NCBI GenBank assembly: GCA_000733355.1
Contig: JNVV01000046.1
Coordinates: 108,915 to 172,914, forward strand
Direction of reading: 5' to 3'
DNA from: Falciphora oryzae
Lineage: Eukaryota > Ascomycota > Sordariomycetes > Magnaporthales > Magnaporthaceae
Length of the DNA: 64,000 bases
The notes beneath the pieces were generated by a model. The model was given only the letters and a program-made list of their open reading frames with translations. It was not told the origin of the DNA and did no database searches. Below are positions 53,165-64,000 of the stretch, in pieces (the stretch's first letter is position 1; every line of letters starts with the position of its first letter). A program made the translations under genes and the position numbers.

Positions 53165-55479
53165 CAGGAGGCACAAGGCAAATTGTTCTGCTTTTGATCC
53201 GGCATTATACTGGGTCCGTATCAACTCCTGATACCAGACGGGCTACCTGATTTCCACCCTCCACCGGGACATGAGCCCGCCAAAACAAAACCCACCTCCG
53301 GCCAATCCTCCTAGAACGGGCTCCCGTTGCGGGCGATGCACGTCGTCGGGTTCTGGTGGTGCTAGGTTCCGTGTAACTTGTTAGCAGTCGGTCTATTGCG
53401 TCTATCCGAGAGCAGTTCGCTCACCTCTTGATGTGATTTAAACAGGGCACTGTAGCAAGCCGCAGAGAGAGGGCTGTTGGTGCGTTGGCAAGTAGCAAGA
53501 GCCTAGTTGACCTGACTTCCACATTTTCCCTCCATCACATCCTGGGGTTGTGAGGGCTGTTTTTATAGACCATCTATCTCACCGTTTCTGGCGAGCGGTG
53601 ATACTCAGCCGAAAACGATGTACCGGCGATAGTTGCCGCCTTGGTTGACTTCAAGTCCGCTGCACTCCTCTCCCGCCCAGTGGCAACAGAAGGTGACACG
53701 ACAGGCATGTCCGCATCCTCAGTGTGCGGGCCCGACTTCTGAGAGGGTGTGAAGATCCAAGACAGTCAGGCTTTCTTTGTTGGCCGTCTTTGGGTGAGCA
53801 ACCACAACTCGCCGTCACGTGGTTCCGCAAGTAGAAGATAGAATGCACATCACTTGGCATCGTCAGATACACCGCCTACTCGAGAGTCGTCTTAGATAAG
53901 AAAATGATTATTGCCTCAATATTAGGTGCAGAAGACATCAGTAGATGGAACTTTCCAGCACTCTTTGACGTCTTTGTCTGCACATCAGCAAAAGCCTGCC
54001 AAATGGCTTACGTGAGAGTATTGCCTTGGGCCCTTGGCGGTGGTATCCTTTGGCATAACGAGTTTAGCCGATGAATCCTTCGCCGAGACTATGGAGACTC
54101 TTCCCCCTCATAGAGTGATGACATTTTAGACAAAAAAAAATGTATCAATATTTCATCAATGCGGGGATCTGCTGAATGAATCATGGTGAATCTTCGTCGC
54201 TGGAGTTAAGACATCTATTCCTATCAGTTTCGATTATGTTGCCTCTTTCGGTTGCCAGCTTCATGTCGTTGAGATCCCACGTGGCTCACTTTCGGGGACC
54301 TCTTGGAAGTTGTATACGATATTCCACGGATCAGCCCTCCTCGGGCAGCGGCCAAACGCATGGGCTGATTGACAAGAAAGTATATTCTCACACTGGCGAT
54401 CAACCTGCTGCTCTGATCACATCGGATGGCACTGGGAACGCGTTTCTTACTCGTTTTGAGAGTTTATCAACAAACATAATCTCCAAACGTCAAGACCCAG
54501 GTGTTAAGCAATGCAGTAATTATATAAAACTCTATCGCGTGCCCACGGCAACAGAGAGAATGTAGTGATTGATGTTAGAACAACTAAAAAATAGTGTGCT
54601 TTTTTCCTCGAGAAATATCCGCGCCTGCTCAGCCAGCCCCTGACATGCAGAATCGGGCACCAGCACATCGCCACTTCCAGTATCTGCTAGCCTTCTGCAC
54701 CTAGTTGTTGACCAAACGATACTCTAGTCTTCAACCGTGTCGAATCTCGGCAAATATCGTCCGGCCCCGGGATTCAGTTAGATTCGTGGCGCATCGGCTA
54801 GCTCAGGGGTTGCGGGATGAAGAGGGACAGCCCGGAGCTAGGGCAAAAGCGCCGATTTCCATGATCTTGAGCTCTCTCTCCCTTGGACGAAGATCGAATC
54901 CAGTAGAGTCTAGACCTTCTAGCGAGCTGTCACCTCGACAGTGCCCGCTGCGGCGCTGCCGAGTACTAGTAAGAGGTATTCAAGATCGAGCTAGTTGGAG
55001 CCGTCACAGCAGCCCCGGCTTGCCCAAGTGCCTGCCTCGGATCGCGCTTATGGCTCCAAAGTTTGTGGCGGGGGCTTGTTTGATAGAGAAGATTCCTGGC
55101 TGGTTACCGGACTAATATGCTTGATCTGCACAAGTCGGCTCGCGCTGTCGACTTACTAACCGGAGCTTCACGCGCTTCCCGGAAGTAGGCGTCGACGGCT
55201 AGGGAGACTAAAACTCCCATGATGATCTAGATCCCGTGCAGCTTCCGATGTGCGGCATAGCCGTAGCCAGCGGAGGACAGTATGTAGCTCCATTCGCGCA
55301 TATCTCTATGCTTGCGGTTTCCCATATAATGGAACATGTTGCTGTTCTCTAGTGATATTCTTTCTCGTTCGTTATCTCCAAGCTCGCATCTCAGCGTCCT
55401 CAAAGAGCACCTTGCTCAGCTCACTCTCTTGGTACACTTTCACTCCAAAACAACTCTAACCTTCGCTTCGCAATTCACC
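53165..55479. other. Long intergenic region, no gene recognised
   Basis: Both strands were read. Short frames (e.g. 54176-54565) show no domain or codon pattern. The last 150 bases are leader-like for the chitin-binding gene. Confidence 0.5.
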
Positions 55480-56467
55480 ATGATTTTCACACAAGCTGCC
55501 GCCGTGTTCGCCTTTGGCCGCCTCAACGGAGCCCTGGCCATACCCGCGAGTGGCTCGCAGCCTGCTTCTCTCTCGGCCTCCGGATCCCCTTCCGTCTCAG
55601 CCGATGGCGCATGCGGCCAGTCCAGCGGCAAGGCCATCACCTGCAAGGGGTCCGCCTTTGGCACCTGCTCCCTCCTCGTACGGTTCCTGGTAAGACTTTA
55701 AACAAAATAAACTCCGCCCGCGAATTCACTGTTACTGACACCAAGCCAGTGGCTCTGGCGCCGACTACTGCGGCACGGGCTGCCAGTCCGCCTTCGGAAC
55801 TTGCGGCGCATCCAGCACGCCGTCCAACACGGAAAAGGCGAGTAATAACGCATCTGCGGTCAAGAGCGCGCAGGTTAGCGCTACGGCCAAGGGCGCGCAG
55901 GCGACTGGTGCGGCCAGTGCGGCCAGTGCGGCCAGTGCGGCCGAGTCGGTGGTCTACTGGGGCGCGTGCAGCGAAAAGGCACAGCAGGTCGTCTCCAACC
56001 CGGGCTTCGAGAACGGGCTGACCGGCTGGACGACCAGCGGCGGCGCCAAGCTCATGACATACACCACGGCGACCAGCCACCCCTGGCAGGCCTCGTTCGG
56101 CGGCAAGTCGTACGTGTACCTCGAGTTCTCGGACGCCAACCCGGCCAGCAGCGTCAGGCAGAACATCTACGGCCTCGGCAGCGGCGGCGCGGGCGTCGTG
56201 ACCGTCCCGTACGACTGTGTCTTTATGGTGACGGTCACGGGCCGCGGCCCGCCGTCGGCGTCGTGCAGCGTGGTCACCAGCTGGGGCATCTACTCGACCG
56301 TCTCGAGCCGGACCCGCCCCGCGGCGTCGGGCGGCCAGGGGGGCGAGGTCGCCACTTTCAGCACCGGCAGCGGCCTCGGCGACCTAAAGATCACCTTCAG
56401 CTGCTCGTCGACGGCCAACATTGTCGCCACGGCCGTTCTTGACAACGTCGAGGTGCACGCGTGCTAG
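55480..56467 (+). CDS. Secreted chitin-binding (CBM18-like) protein, apparently frame-disrupted
   Basis: Starts at 55480 with a signal (MIFTQAAAVFAFGRLNGALA). Exon 1 (55480-55689) has the hevein start (ACGQSSGKAITCKGSAFGTC), then near 55668-55672 the expected Cys-Cys-Ser-Ser pattern is lost by one extra base. A 60-nt intron (55690-55749, GTAAGA...GCCAG) leads to exon 2 (55750-56467), which continues the domain (GADYCGTGCQSAFGTCG) and then a Ser/Ala-rich linker with repeated GAASAAS-type units and a 170-residue Cys-containing domain (YWGACSEKAQQVVSNPGFENGLTGWTTSGG...). The exons are in phase only if one base in exon 1 is removed, so either a frameshift mutation or a sequence error. CBM18 modules bind chitin and can protect fungal walls from plant chitinases. 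Confidence 0.6.
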
Positions 56468-57282
56468 GTCTGAGGAAGCCGGTTTTTTTTTTTCTTCTCT
56501 TCACTCGTTCAACCTTTTATCATTCGGGTTTGGGGCTGCATTTCTCGTGCATTTTGGTGTTCGGGTTGGGTTGGTTGCATTTCCATTGGTGTGAAAGGGG
56601 GTTTCTTGCTGTCTAGGCGCAACAGGTTGGGAGGCTGGGCGTTTGTGGCTCATTCGCTTAGCGCGGTTGGCTTTTGGAGACGAGATTATCGCTCTTTTTT
56701 GCATATCAGTTGAGGGTTGCGTCTCCCGAGGGCTTGTCCCATACACTACAGACGCTCAGGAGTTCAAATCAAGCAAAAAAGAGTTGTTTCCACGTTGGCT
56801 CCGTTCTCACGCCCCGTGAGCCATGACCACGAGCACAGGACTGTACCCGCTCCCCGCTAGCCCATGTCTCCAAAATTCCTGGACGGGATGCCCCCAGGCC
56901 CTCGAGAGATTGGCAGGGCAAGGAACTTTGGGCAATTATTGTATTACGAAAGAACCTAGCAAGCCACCATTTGTCCTGTCCGGCACAGCGAAATCCCTCG
57001 GACGCGAGCGTGAGGCTACCGTTTAGAGAACGTCTCACCGGCTGCGTACAACACTAGACAGTCAAGCAGGAAACGATGCAAAAGACACGTGGCCATAATT
57101 CATTAATAGGTACGAAGAATAAAGAGTGCACGCTCGTCGGCCTGCCATATTAAATACTTGTCTACCGGTTTATCTCCAGAAGTCCATATCAGTTCGTCTC
57201 CTCCAGGGATCCTAGTATCTGATCGACGTGATTAAGAAAACGGCGGGTTTCCGTTCCATTCCATTTAACCCTCGTACAGTCA
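56468..57282. other. Convergent 3' flanks
   Basis: No gene recognised. Confidence 0.5.
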
Positions 57283-58120
57283 TTACGCCGCAGGGGGGAT
57301 GACGCAGAGGACCTTGAGGGGAGTGCGGCCGACCTCGAAGCCGAGAACGCTGCAGCCGCCGACGTCGGCTGTCTCGCCGGACTGGACGGCGGGACCACCC
57401 GTGGCGGGGGCGGCAGGGGCAGCACCGCCCTCGGCGACGGGGGCCGAGACGGCGGGCGGAGCAGCAGCCGGCGGCGGCGGGGCGGCGGCGGCACCCTCGG
57501 CACCGAGCTGGGCGCGGACGACACCAGGGACGAAGGTGGCGGTGTGACTGTCGGTGAAGAAGCCGGCGGGGTTCGCCTCGATCCGGGCCAGGGTGAAGCC
57601 GGTGCCCGTGTCCTGGCCGTTGGCCTGGATGCCGGTGGTGAAGGGCCCCTGCAGGCAGCCGGAGCTGCGCTTGACGACCTCGGGGCCCGAGTCGGCGGGC
57701 TCCGGGTTAGGGAACGAGATGCGCGGCGGGCCGGCCTGGCCCAGGGCGGCCTCATGGATGTGCGTGGCCGTCGTGGCGGGCGACTCGTAGGGTCCGGTGA
57801 CGCCCATGAGTGTGATGTTCTGGGTCGAGTCAGTCGATATCCGACGAGTAGGAAAGGAAAAGAGGCCCAGGAGAGCTTACGTAGCAGATGATATCCAGCT
57901 CGCTGTTGATGCCGTAGTTGTAGAAACCCATAGCACCCGTCTCGCCCGGTGCGGGACCGTTCGCGCCAATAACTTGCTCAGGGGTGGCGACCATGTTGAA
58001 CGTCGATGTGAAGGTGAAGGGGCCGAAGGGCACGGGCTGGCCAGAGACGGCTTGGCGCCTCGTGATGGGGCCGGCAGCGGCGAGTCCACTCAGGAGGGAG
58101 ACGAGAGCAAACGGCCTCAT
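57283..58120 (-). CDS. Secreted CHRD-domain protein
   Basis: Exons 58120-57881 and 57819-57283 give 258 residues; the 61-nt intron (57880-57820, GTAAGC...GACCCAG, branch CTGACTC) is in phase 0. Met 58120 opens a signal peptide (MRPFALVSLLSGLAAAGPITRR, with a Kex2-like RR). The CHRD-like (chordin) domain shows FTFTSTFNMVATPEQVIGA, GAMGFYNYGINSELDIICY, then NITLMGVTGPY, ATHIHEAALGQAGPPRISFPNP and CLQGPFTTGI; these are the typical fold strands with the HIH motif. The C-terminus is Ala/Pro-rich and ends with a small cysteine pair (GGCSVLGFEVG...LKVLCVIPP). The role of fungal CHRD proteins is unknown. Confidence 0.85.
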
Positions 58121-59526
58121 GATGACTATAGAATTATCCCCGGGGTATCTCTGTATCGTTCGTACGAAGGAGTGCTCGGCACCAGAAAAAGGAATGGATG
58201 ATAGGAAAGGACCTGCCGCAGGCGGACTCTAGTATGAGACGTAAACGGTAAACAAGCCGACGGCAGTCGAACTAACGAGCGTGGCCACGTCAACGTGGGA
58301 TTAAACAAGAGGCTGAAGATGGCGGAAGAACGGAATGGAGAAGGAAGAGGGAAAAGAAACAAAAGACCGGAGCAGGAGCCCGTCTTTTGTTGACGCCGAG
58401 CAAATCCGCAAATGCCAAGGTGATTGCCATGTCAGGGAAAATTTGCCCGACGCACGTCCTCGTGAGGCACCGGGATGCCGCGGTCGTTGGACTTGGCGAA
58501 ACATGGAGGGCTCGCAGCCGAGGGGCGCGGGCGTGGGACGCGATTTTGCATCTCGGCAGCTGGACGGCAAGGTCGACGATGTCCTGGCTGTCTGCCCGCG
58601 GTGGCGGTGGCCCAGCGGACAGGGGCTGGGGCTCAGGAGCAAGAGCCAAGGAAGCCAAGCTGCTCCAGGAGACGGGCGATCAGAAATCTCGACGAAATGC
58701 GGTTGCGGTCGACATGGAGAAGCGCGGCGGGAATCGGCTCGGATGGAGCGCGTTCCGGCGAATAGAAGGGCGCTGGGCGAAGCCTGCCGTGGGGCCTGGG
58801 AACGGCTCCCAGCTCCAGCAGGCCAGGAAGGGAAGGTCGCGGCAACGCCAAGGGGCCGGCGCTGTGGCAGACCCCTGTTGGCGGGCTCTTTGGCGAGACG
58901 CTCCTCCTGTTCGCCCGAGCGCGAAACGGGCCTCCGCTCCTGCTGCTGGCAGGAGGAAACGGCTGACTCGGGCGACAGAGAACGTCGCAGCCATCTCGTC
59001 TTTGTTTGGATGTAGATTTAAGCATGCCAAAGAAGTCTAAAAAAATGCAGGGCTGATGAGATCGATATCGATCCATGTGGTCGAGTGGGCTTGGCGCCTG
59101 GACTGCAGGCTTGATTCCAGCACAGGCACGTGTCCCAGTGCCGTCGCGCCGTTGGGTTTTGGATCAGACGGCATCGTGTATCCTGTATTTACTAGGTTTG
59201 TGCATCACACAGGGTGTGAGTGAGTCGCGATTGATGATCAGGGTTTGGTCTGAGAGGGCCATCACCAAACACTGACTGCCAAGGCACTCTGGTCACGTGT
59301 TTCACGTGATATCCGCGTCGTCGAGCAGAGAACAGGTGCCAAAGCGCGTGTACGAGCCCTAGCATCTGATGTAGCGAGGAAAGTAATATTTACAGTTGAA
59401 GTGAAGCTAACAGGCAAAATCAAGCAGACAGGTCCTGAAAATCGAACCCAGCCCCTGAGCCAGATTCCTCCCACATCCTCCCATCACCATCACCAAGCCC
59501 ACGCCACTCTGTCTCGGAGAACAAGT
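58121..59526. other. Intergenic, no gene recognised
   Basis: Open frames at 58335-59040 have patternless Arg/Gly-rich translations. A tRNA-like pair of motifs near 59431-59464 was examined and rejected. Confidence 0.5.
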
Positions 59527-60373
59527 TTAGCAGTTCTTGGTGAAGCCTGAAGCAACACAGTACTGGCCATCAGGCCCGCTGCCAATCTTGCTGGGCTCCT
59601 TGCCGCTGTTGTTGCCCGTGTAGCGGTCGCAGCTCTTGTTGTTGCTCTGGCACGTGTTGGAGATCTTGCAAGTGTCGCCGTAGTTGGTGTTGATGCCGCA
59701 CAGCACGCCGCCATTCTTGAGCACCGAGTTCTGCACCACAATGTTGCGCGGCCCGCCGTTGCCCTTGCAGTTGCCACAAGACCGCGCCAACTTGCCGTAG
59801 TCGTCGGCGAAGAAGCTGTCGATGACGATGGTGCCCTGGGTTTGTTAGTTTAGCAGCCGGCCAGGGGACGCGGAGAGGGGCAGACTCACCCTGCCGTTAA
59901 ACTGGAAGATCTTATCGGCGGCCTTGAAAGCGCCGCCGCCCTGGATGTACGAGGTGCCGCTGCTCTGCTTGAAGGTCGCGGCGTCCTCGCACACGTCCTC
60001 CCACCACACGTTCTTGAGCGTGCAGGTTCCCTTGCAGTGGACGCCCTCGGCCTGGCTCTTGCCGACGATGACGTTGGAGAGCGTGGCGCCGTTCTCGAGG
60101 ATGAACATGGCGTCCTTCTCGCCCGTCTCCTTCTGGCCCTGGCAGACGGCGGCTGTGCGGATATCGACATTAGTCTTTGCATGTAGATTCTGTAAATCTG
60201 CCGGTTGTCAACTTACGGTCGCGCTCAAACCGCTTCATGCCGCCATCGTAGGAGCCCTTGACCGGGATGGCCGTCGGGTAGGACGCAACGCCGGCGGACT
60301 TGGGAAGGGTGGTGGTCACGGCACTGACACCAGCGCTGAGCGCGGCAAGGGAGAGCAGGCTGACGGCTTGCAT
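59527..60373 (-). CDS. Pectate lyase, polysaccharide lyase family 3
   Basis: Three exons: 60373-60217, 60152-59890 and 59835-59527, total 242 residues. Introns are 64 nt (60216-60153, GTAAGT...CACAG) and 54 nt (59889-59836, GTGAGT...CCCAG); phases 1 and 0 restore the frame. It cleaves polygalacturonate by calcium-dependent beta-elimination and is secreted ([18 protein letters not shown]). Typical PL3 elements are [42 protein letters not shown], the GGGAF strand and [25 protein letters not shown], and ending [13 protein letters not shown]. The conserved cysteines and the DVCEDA motif are present, so it looks complete. Likely role: pectin breakdown during plant colonisation or saprotrophy. Confidence 0.92.
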
Positions 60374-61482
60374 CTTGAAGATGGTAGATGATCGGAGTGG
60401 GTTGGCGATTCTCTAATAACCTAGAAGATCAAGGGGCGGGTGAAGAACGGTCCTGCTAGGGGAAACGCCTGGACAACCAGGCTCTTTTATACAAAAACGG
60501 GCTCTTCACTCATGCAAACATCACAACCAGAATCGCAGCGGACGTCGTCGGCCCTGGACTAATCATCCCAATCCGGCATATAGGTGGCAGTGGCATTGTC
60601 AACCTCACACCCCCAACTACGAGCAGCTAGACAATGGTGGACGGTATTCGCTGATCTCATTGGTGGCAGGACGGCCGTTTGCTCTGTACTAGGTAGGTGA
60701 CATTCCTTGATAAGACGCGCTCCCATTCGAGGAAAATCTTGGCTCCTTGCTGGTTTCGAAACGACACGACCAACAGGGGTCAGAAATGTCCGGGGAGGCC
60801 GCTCGCGATCACATTGTGGATAGCTGCATGCGAATTCCCGTGCAAGCTTTCTACCCGGGGCGCCAGCTGCCGACTGATCGTGGAATGCCGAACGCTCGAT
60901 CGGGGCGGCGTCGAGTCTGGGGTTCGCGTCGACACTCCACCGGACTTGCTTCTAGACCGCCACTGCGCTCCATGCCCCAGAGCCAAGCCTGCCCTCGTGG
61001 TGCGGGGGAATCTCCATCGACGCATCGATGTGAACTGCAGGCATGCTCGCTCTGCCGGCGTTTTCTGTTCCACAAATCCCGGCCTTCAGTGCTTCTCAGG
61101 TCGCCAAGGAACCGCGATAGATAGTGCTGGCGCCTGAGGTCGGATAAGCGTTGAGATGCGACCTGTCGACTGCTCCATGGAAGCTGGAGCATGGCATAGC
61201 CACGATATTTCCCCGTCAACACTGATCCTTATCTGCTGTGCTGTCAAATTTCTCCGCGTGGGCCGGGTGTCTCCGGCATTTGAATGGGAATGGTTTCACA
61301 GGCAGATGCATCCAGAGAAAGAAAGTACCAATGATTACAGTGTCAAGAAAGCGCTGGTTTTGTGCCAGAAAGAAAGAAAATACAATGGTGCCTCCTTGCA
61401 ATGTGTGCCCAGAGCTAGCCAGCCCAGAAATTCACCGCCTGCCATGACCCTCGTATGCTTGTTCATGCGTTAAACCCAGCCT
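60374..61482. other. Intergenic, upstream of the pectate lyase
   Basis: No gene recognised. Confidence 0.5.
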
Positions 61483-63975
61483 TTATGCTTTAGGCGCAGG
61501 CCGAGCTTTCCTCAGCCGGTTGCGGGTGCGGCTTCGCGTCCGGCTCGCCGTCAAGGGCGGCTGCTGCTCGCTGCCCACGGCCGTCGCGCTCGACATCCTC
61601 GACATGGGCGGCCCGGCCTCCGCCGTCCGCGGCCCCCGCAGCGGCCACTGCATCACGTCCGGCCCGTCCATCGGCACGACCGGCGGCCGGGTCTCCGCCG
61701 GGGTTTGTGGTATTGGCGGCGCCTGGGGCCGCTTCTCGTCGGCTGCCCCAGCACCGCGACCAGCGCCTGCGTCGGCCTCGCCCGAGGACGACGTGTACAT
61801 GCGTGTAAGCTTGTTATCGTCAGGAAAGGCCAGAGAAGGCGTGCCGCTGCTGCCACCGTCCTTTTTAGTAGTAATCCCGCCTTGCCCTTCGTCTCCGTCA
61901 GGCCCGCTATCCTCGCAGGACACTGCACGACCGATGGACGAGGCGTCGCCCAGGAACAGCGTCGGCGCCAGCGAGTATGGTCGTATGACGGGAACGCGCC
62001 TCGAGTGCTCCACCACCTCCTTGGGGCTGCGGATCTGGAAGCTGACCATGCTCGGGTCATCCGGTCTAGCCGCGCGCGACATGCGCTCCTGGGCCGTCGG
62101 CGTCTTGGCCGCCGTGACCACAGGCCGGGGGAGGGCAGCAGGAAGTAAACCGCCGAACTTCTCCTCGTCAAAGAACTCGACGGTGTGGCTGACGACGGTG
62201 GAGTCGCCGGCGAGGCTGGGCGGCACCGGCGCCGTCATGGTCACCATGGACACGGGCCGGATGGCGGAGCTGCCGCGCTTGGCCAGGCGCACCACGTCGC
62301 GGGGGCTGCGGATCCGGAACGCCACCATGTCCGGGTCGTCGGGCTGCGCGCCGAGCGACATCCGCCGCGTCGCGCTACGGCAGAGCGCGGGGGACAATTC
62401 GCACGGGCAGTTCTCGACGTTGCACACCTCGCCGCCGCCGCCGCCGCCCCAGTCGCCGCCCATCGTCGTCTCCTCGTCCAGATCGTATAGCCCAGCGTAG
62501 GGGTCGCGCGGGGCCCCGCGGGCGGCCCTTTTCTGCCCATGGGCCCCTGGAAGGCCCCTCGGTTCTGTGGTCGGCCCCTGGGCGGCGCGGAAATGGTGCT
62601 CTGCGAGGTCCGCCTCTCTCCTGGCGTTGAAGAAGAAGTTGCCGCGCTTTTTCTCCTGCGGGGGCGGGCGGGAGACGCCAGGGCGCGACCGCAGGCTGCT
62701 GGTGTTGTTCTCGTCGCTGGATCGCCGCAGCGCGGACCAGAACCTGGGCAGCATGGCGCTGACGATGGCCCGGCACGACGGCAGGCTGCCGCAGATGATG
62801 GCGCTGAACTGCTCCATGACGGACCACAGGATCGGATCGACGTTGTCCCATGACGGATCGTACGTGTCCCAGAGCCCAATCAAGTATCGTATGCGCACGA
62901 TGCTCGTAGCGGTGGCGCTGTACTTGGTCAGTTTCGTCAAAGCGCTCGGAACTCGGTGGGCCACACTTACAGCAGCCCGAATCCAAACATAAACGACAGC
63001 CCAAGCACCTTCCTCCAGCTCAGCTTCATGGTCATCAGCTCCGGGACGGGCAGCAGAACGAGCACAATGTCCTCGAATATGCTGAACGCCGCGCCGGCGT
63101 AGGCGATGATCCTGAAGTCGAGACACTTGGCCTCAAGGCCCCGGTCCCACGCGGCTGCAATGGGCAGGCACTGGAAGATGCAGCAGAAGAGGAAAATGGA
63201 GCCGTGAAGCGCCATGAACACGATCCCGCCCTTGACGGCCCACTGGAACCACGCCGTCTGGAAGAGGCGCATGTAGAGGATGAGGATGGAGATCTTGGCG
63301 AAGACCTGGACGACGATGTAGAGCTGCTGGCCGGCCCAATAGTACTGGTGCCGCAGAGGTTTGGTCAGACGCTATGCACGAGACGGAGCAGGGCTGCTGG
63401 GACCTACCTTGTATAGGTCATTGGCGACAAACGTATCTACATCCCACGCATGCCTCCCGAATCCAAGTTCAACGCCTTCAGGTGGTCAGCGACAATTGGT
63501 TCGAGAAATCGTGGGGGTAGCCGGCTACTCACTTTTGAACTGAAGAGCGAGCATGGCGATGAGAAACAGCTGTAACCGCAAGACAGTCAGTACCCGTACT
63601 CGTCCAGCCACGGGCCACCAGACGTACCGTCGCGATGATGCTAGTGTAGTCGTCCCACCAGAGCCGGCCGGAACTGTAGAGCCTCGAGAGGATCCTCAGA
63701 GCGACGACGGGAATCGTAAGGGCCAGGGCAATGATGGCCATGATACGGAGCAGGTAGCCGCGGGATTCCTTGGGGTAAGCTTGGCACAAGGTGCCCAGCG
63801 TCACATTCAGGGCGCCCAGAGCGTCGTCCCACTTGCACTTTTGCTGTACGCATACGTTTGCCCTCGAGAGCGCCATCATGTTCCTCGAGCTGCAGACGCA
63901 GTCCGCCAGCCGCCCTTGGTCGCCCAGCTCGCGGTCGCAGCCGCCGTCCGACACGGCGTCGATCAAGCATGACAT
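61483..63975 (-). CDS. CFEM-containing Pth11-like membrane receptor (5' end outside window)
   Basis: Exons read as 63975-63628, 63569-63533, 63475-63408, 63344-62971 and 62917-61483; introns are 53-63 nt with GT...AG ends and matching phases. An acceptor (GGCAG) at 63976-63980 shows that exon 1, with the signal peptide and first CFEM Cys, lies beyond the window. The N-terminal CFEM remainder is CLIDAVSDGGC, ADCVCSS, CVQQKC and LC. It is followed by the seven-helix fungal rhodopsin-like domain (PF20684): LRIMAIIALALTIPVVALRIL, WWDDYTSIIATLFLIAMLAL, a GFGRHAWDV segment, LYIVVQVFAKISILILYMRLF, VKGGIVFMALHGSIFLFCCIF and FEDIVLVLLPVPELM. The long cytoplasmic tail (over 450 residues) carries a duplicated motif. 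Pth11-type proteins sense surface cues in plant pathogens. Confidence 0.85.
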
Positions 63976-64000
63976 CTGCCAGCACACACATCAGTCCTTC

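Noticed and set aside
54176..54565. 129-codon open frame in the 53-55 kb spacer
   Set aside because: No recognisable motif and no upstream leader pattern.
58387..59040. 217-codon open frame on the plus strand
   Set aside because: High Arg/Gly/Ala content typical of GC-rich chance frames; no conserved feature or leader.
59431..59464. Possible tRNA on the minus strand (TGGCTCAGGGG next to GGTTCGATTTT)
   Set aside because: A-box-like and B-box-like words are only about 4 bases apart, with no room for an anticodon arm and no matching acceptor stem.

Overview
The window is nuclear DNA of a filamentous ascomycete (Pezizomycotina, probably Sordariomycetes). The evidence is GC-rich genes with short introns (about 50-80 nt) carrying CTAAC/CTGAC branch sites, pyrimidine-rich leaders, a Zn2Cys6 regulator, a Pth11-like CFEM receptor and secreted plant-wall or chitin-active proteins. 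The species cannot be named from the sequence. There is one assembly gap (41 N at 30213-30253).

Layout. 0-5.3 kb: the 3' end of proline dehydrogenase, KEOPS subunit CGI121 and a large Zn2Cys6 transcription factor whose frame breaks once. 5.3-8.9 kb: mostly non-coding, with a truncated enoyl-reductase relic abutting a dispersed repeat. 8.9-18.5 kb: a secreted, Kex2-type repeat precursor, a single-pass membrane protein, a SET-domain protein with a problem junction, a two-domain SnoaL-like protein and a small secreted protein. 19.7-28 kb: conserved, intact genes (TIM50, an F-box-like protein, a Ted1/Cdc1-type GPI-remodelling phosphoesterase, a kinase-fold protein). 28-56.5 kb is an accessory-looking region. 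It holds two paralogues with N-myristoylation and PPxY motifs, a tandem pair of unknown proteins, a small W-rich membrane protein with a decayed relative, and broken genes (Cys/Ser-rich protein, small secreted protein, arylsulfotransferase, GH18 chitinase remnant, chitin-binding protein). Intact genes are interspersed: TVP38, a C2H2 factor with a GC-AG intron, homocysteine S-methyltransferase and an ABM-like protein. 57-64 kb: a CHRD-domain secreted protein, a PL3 pectate lyase and a CFEM/Pth11-type receptor running off the right edge.

How the genes fit together. There is no obvious biosynthetic cluster. The functional themes are housekeeping (proline catabolism, tRNA t6A modification, mitochondrial import, GPI remodelling, Golgi traffic) and host or environment interaction (pectate lyase, chitin binding, CFEM receptor, secreted Cys-rich and repeat proteins). 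Conserved single-copy genes are almost all intact while lineage-specific genes are often frameshifted. This points to decay, partly RIP-like, more than to uniform sequencing error, although single indels could still be assembly errors.

The most interesting leads are the Kex2-processed repeat precursor (8915-10000), the myristoyl/PPxY paralogue pair (30679-31833 and 39467-40741), the tandem pair at 47685-50968 with a mutated splice donor, the GC-AG intron that completes a zinc finger at 38865-38923, and the duplicated cytoplasmic motif in the CFEM receptor.
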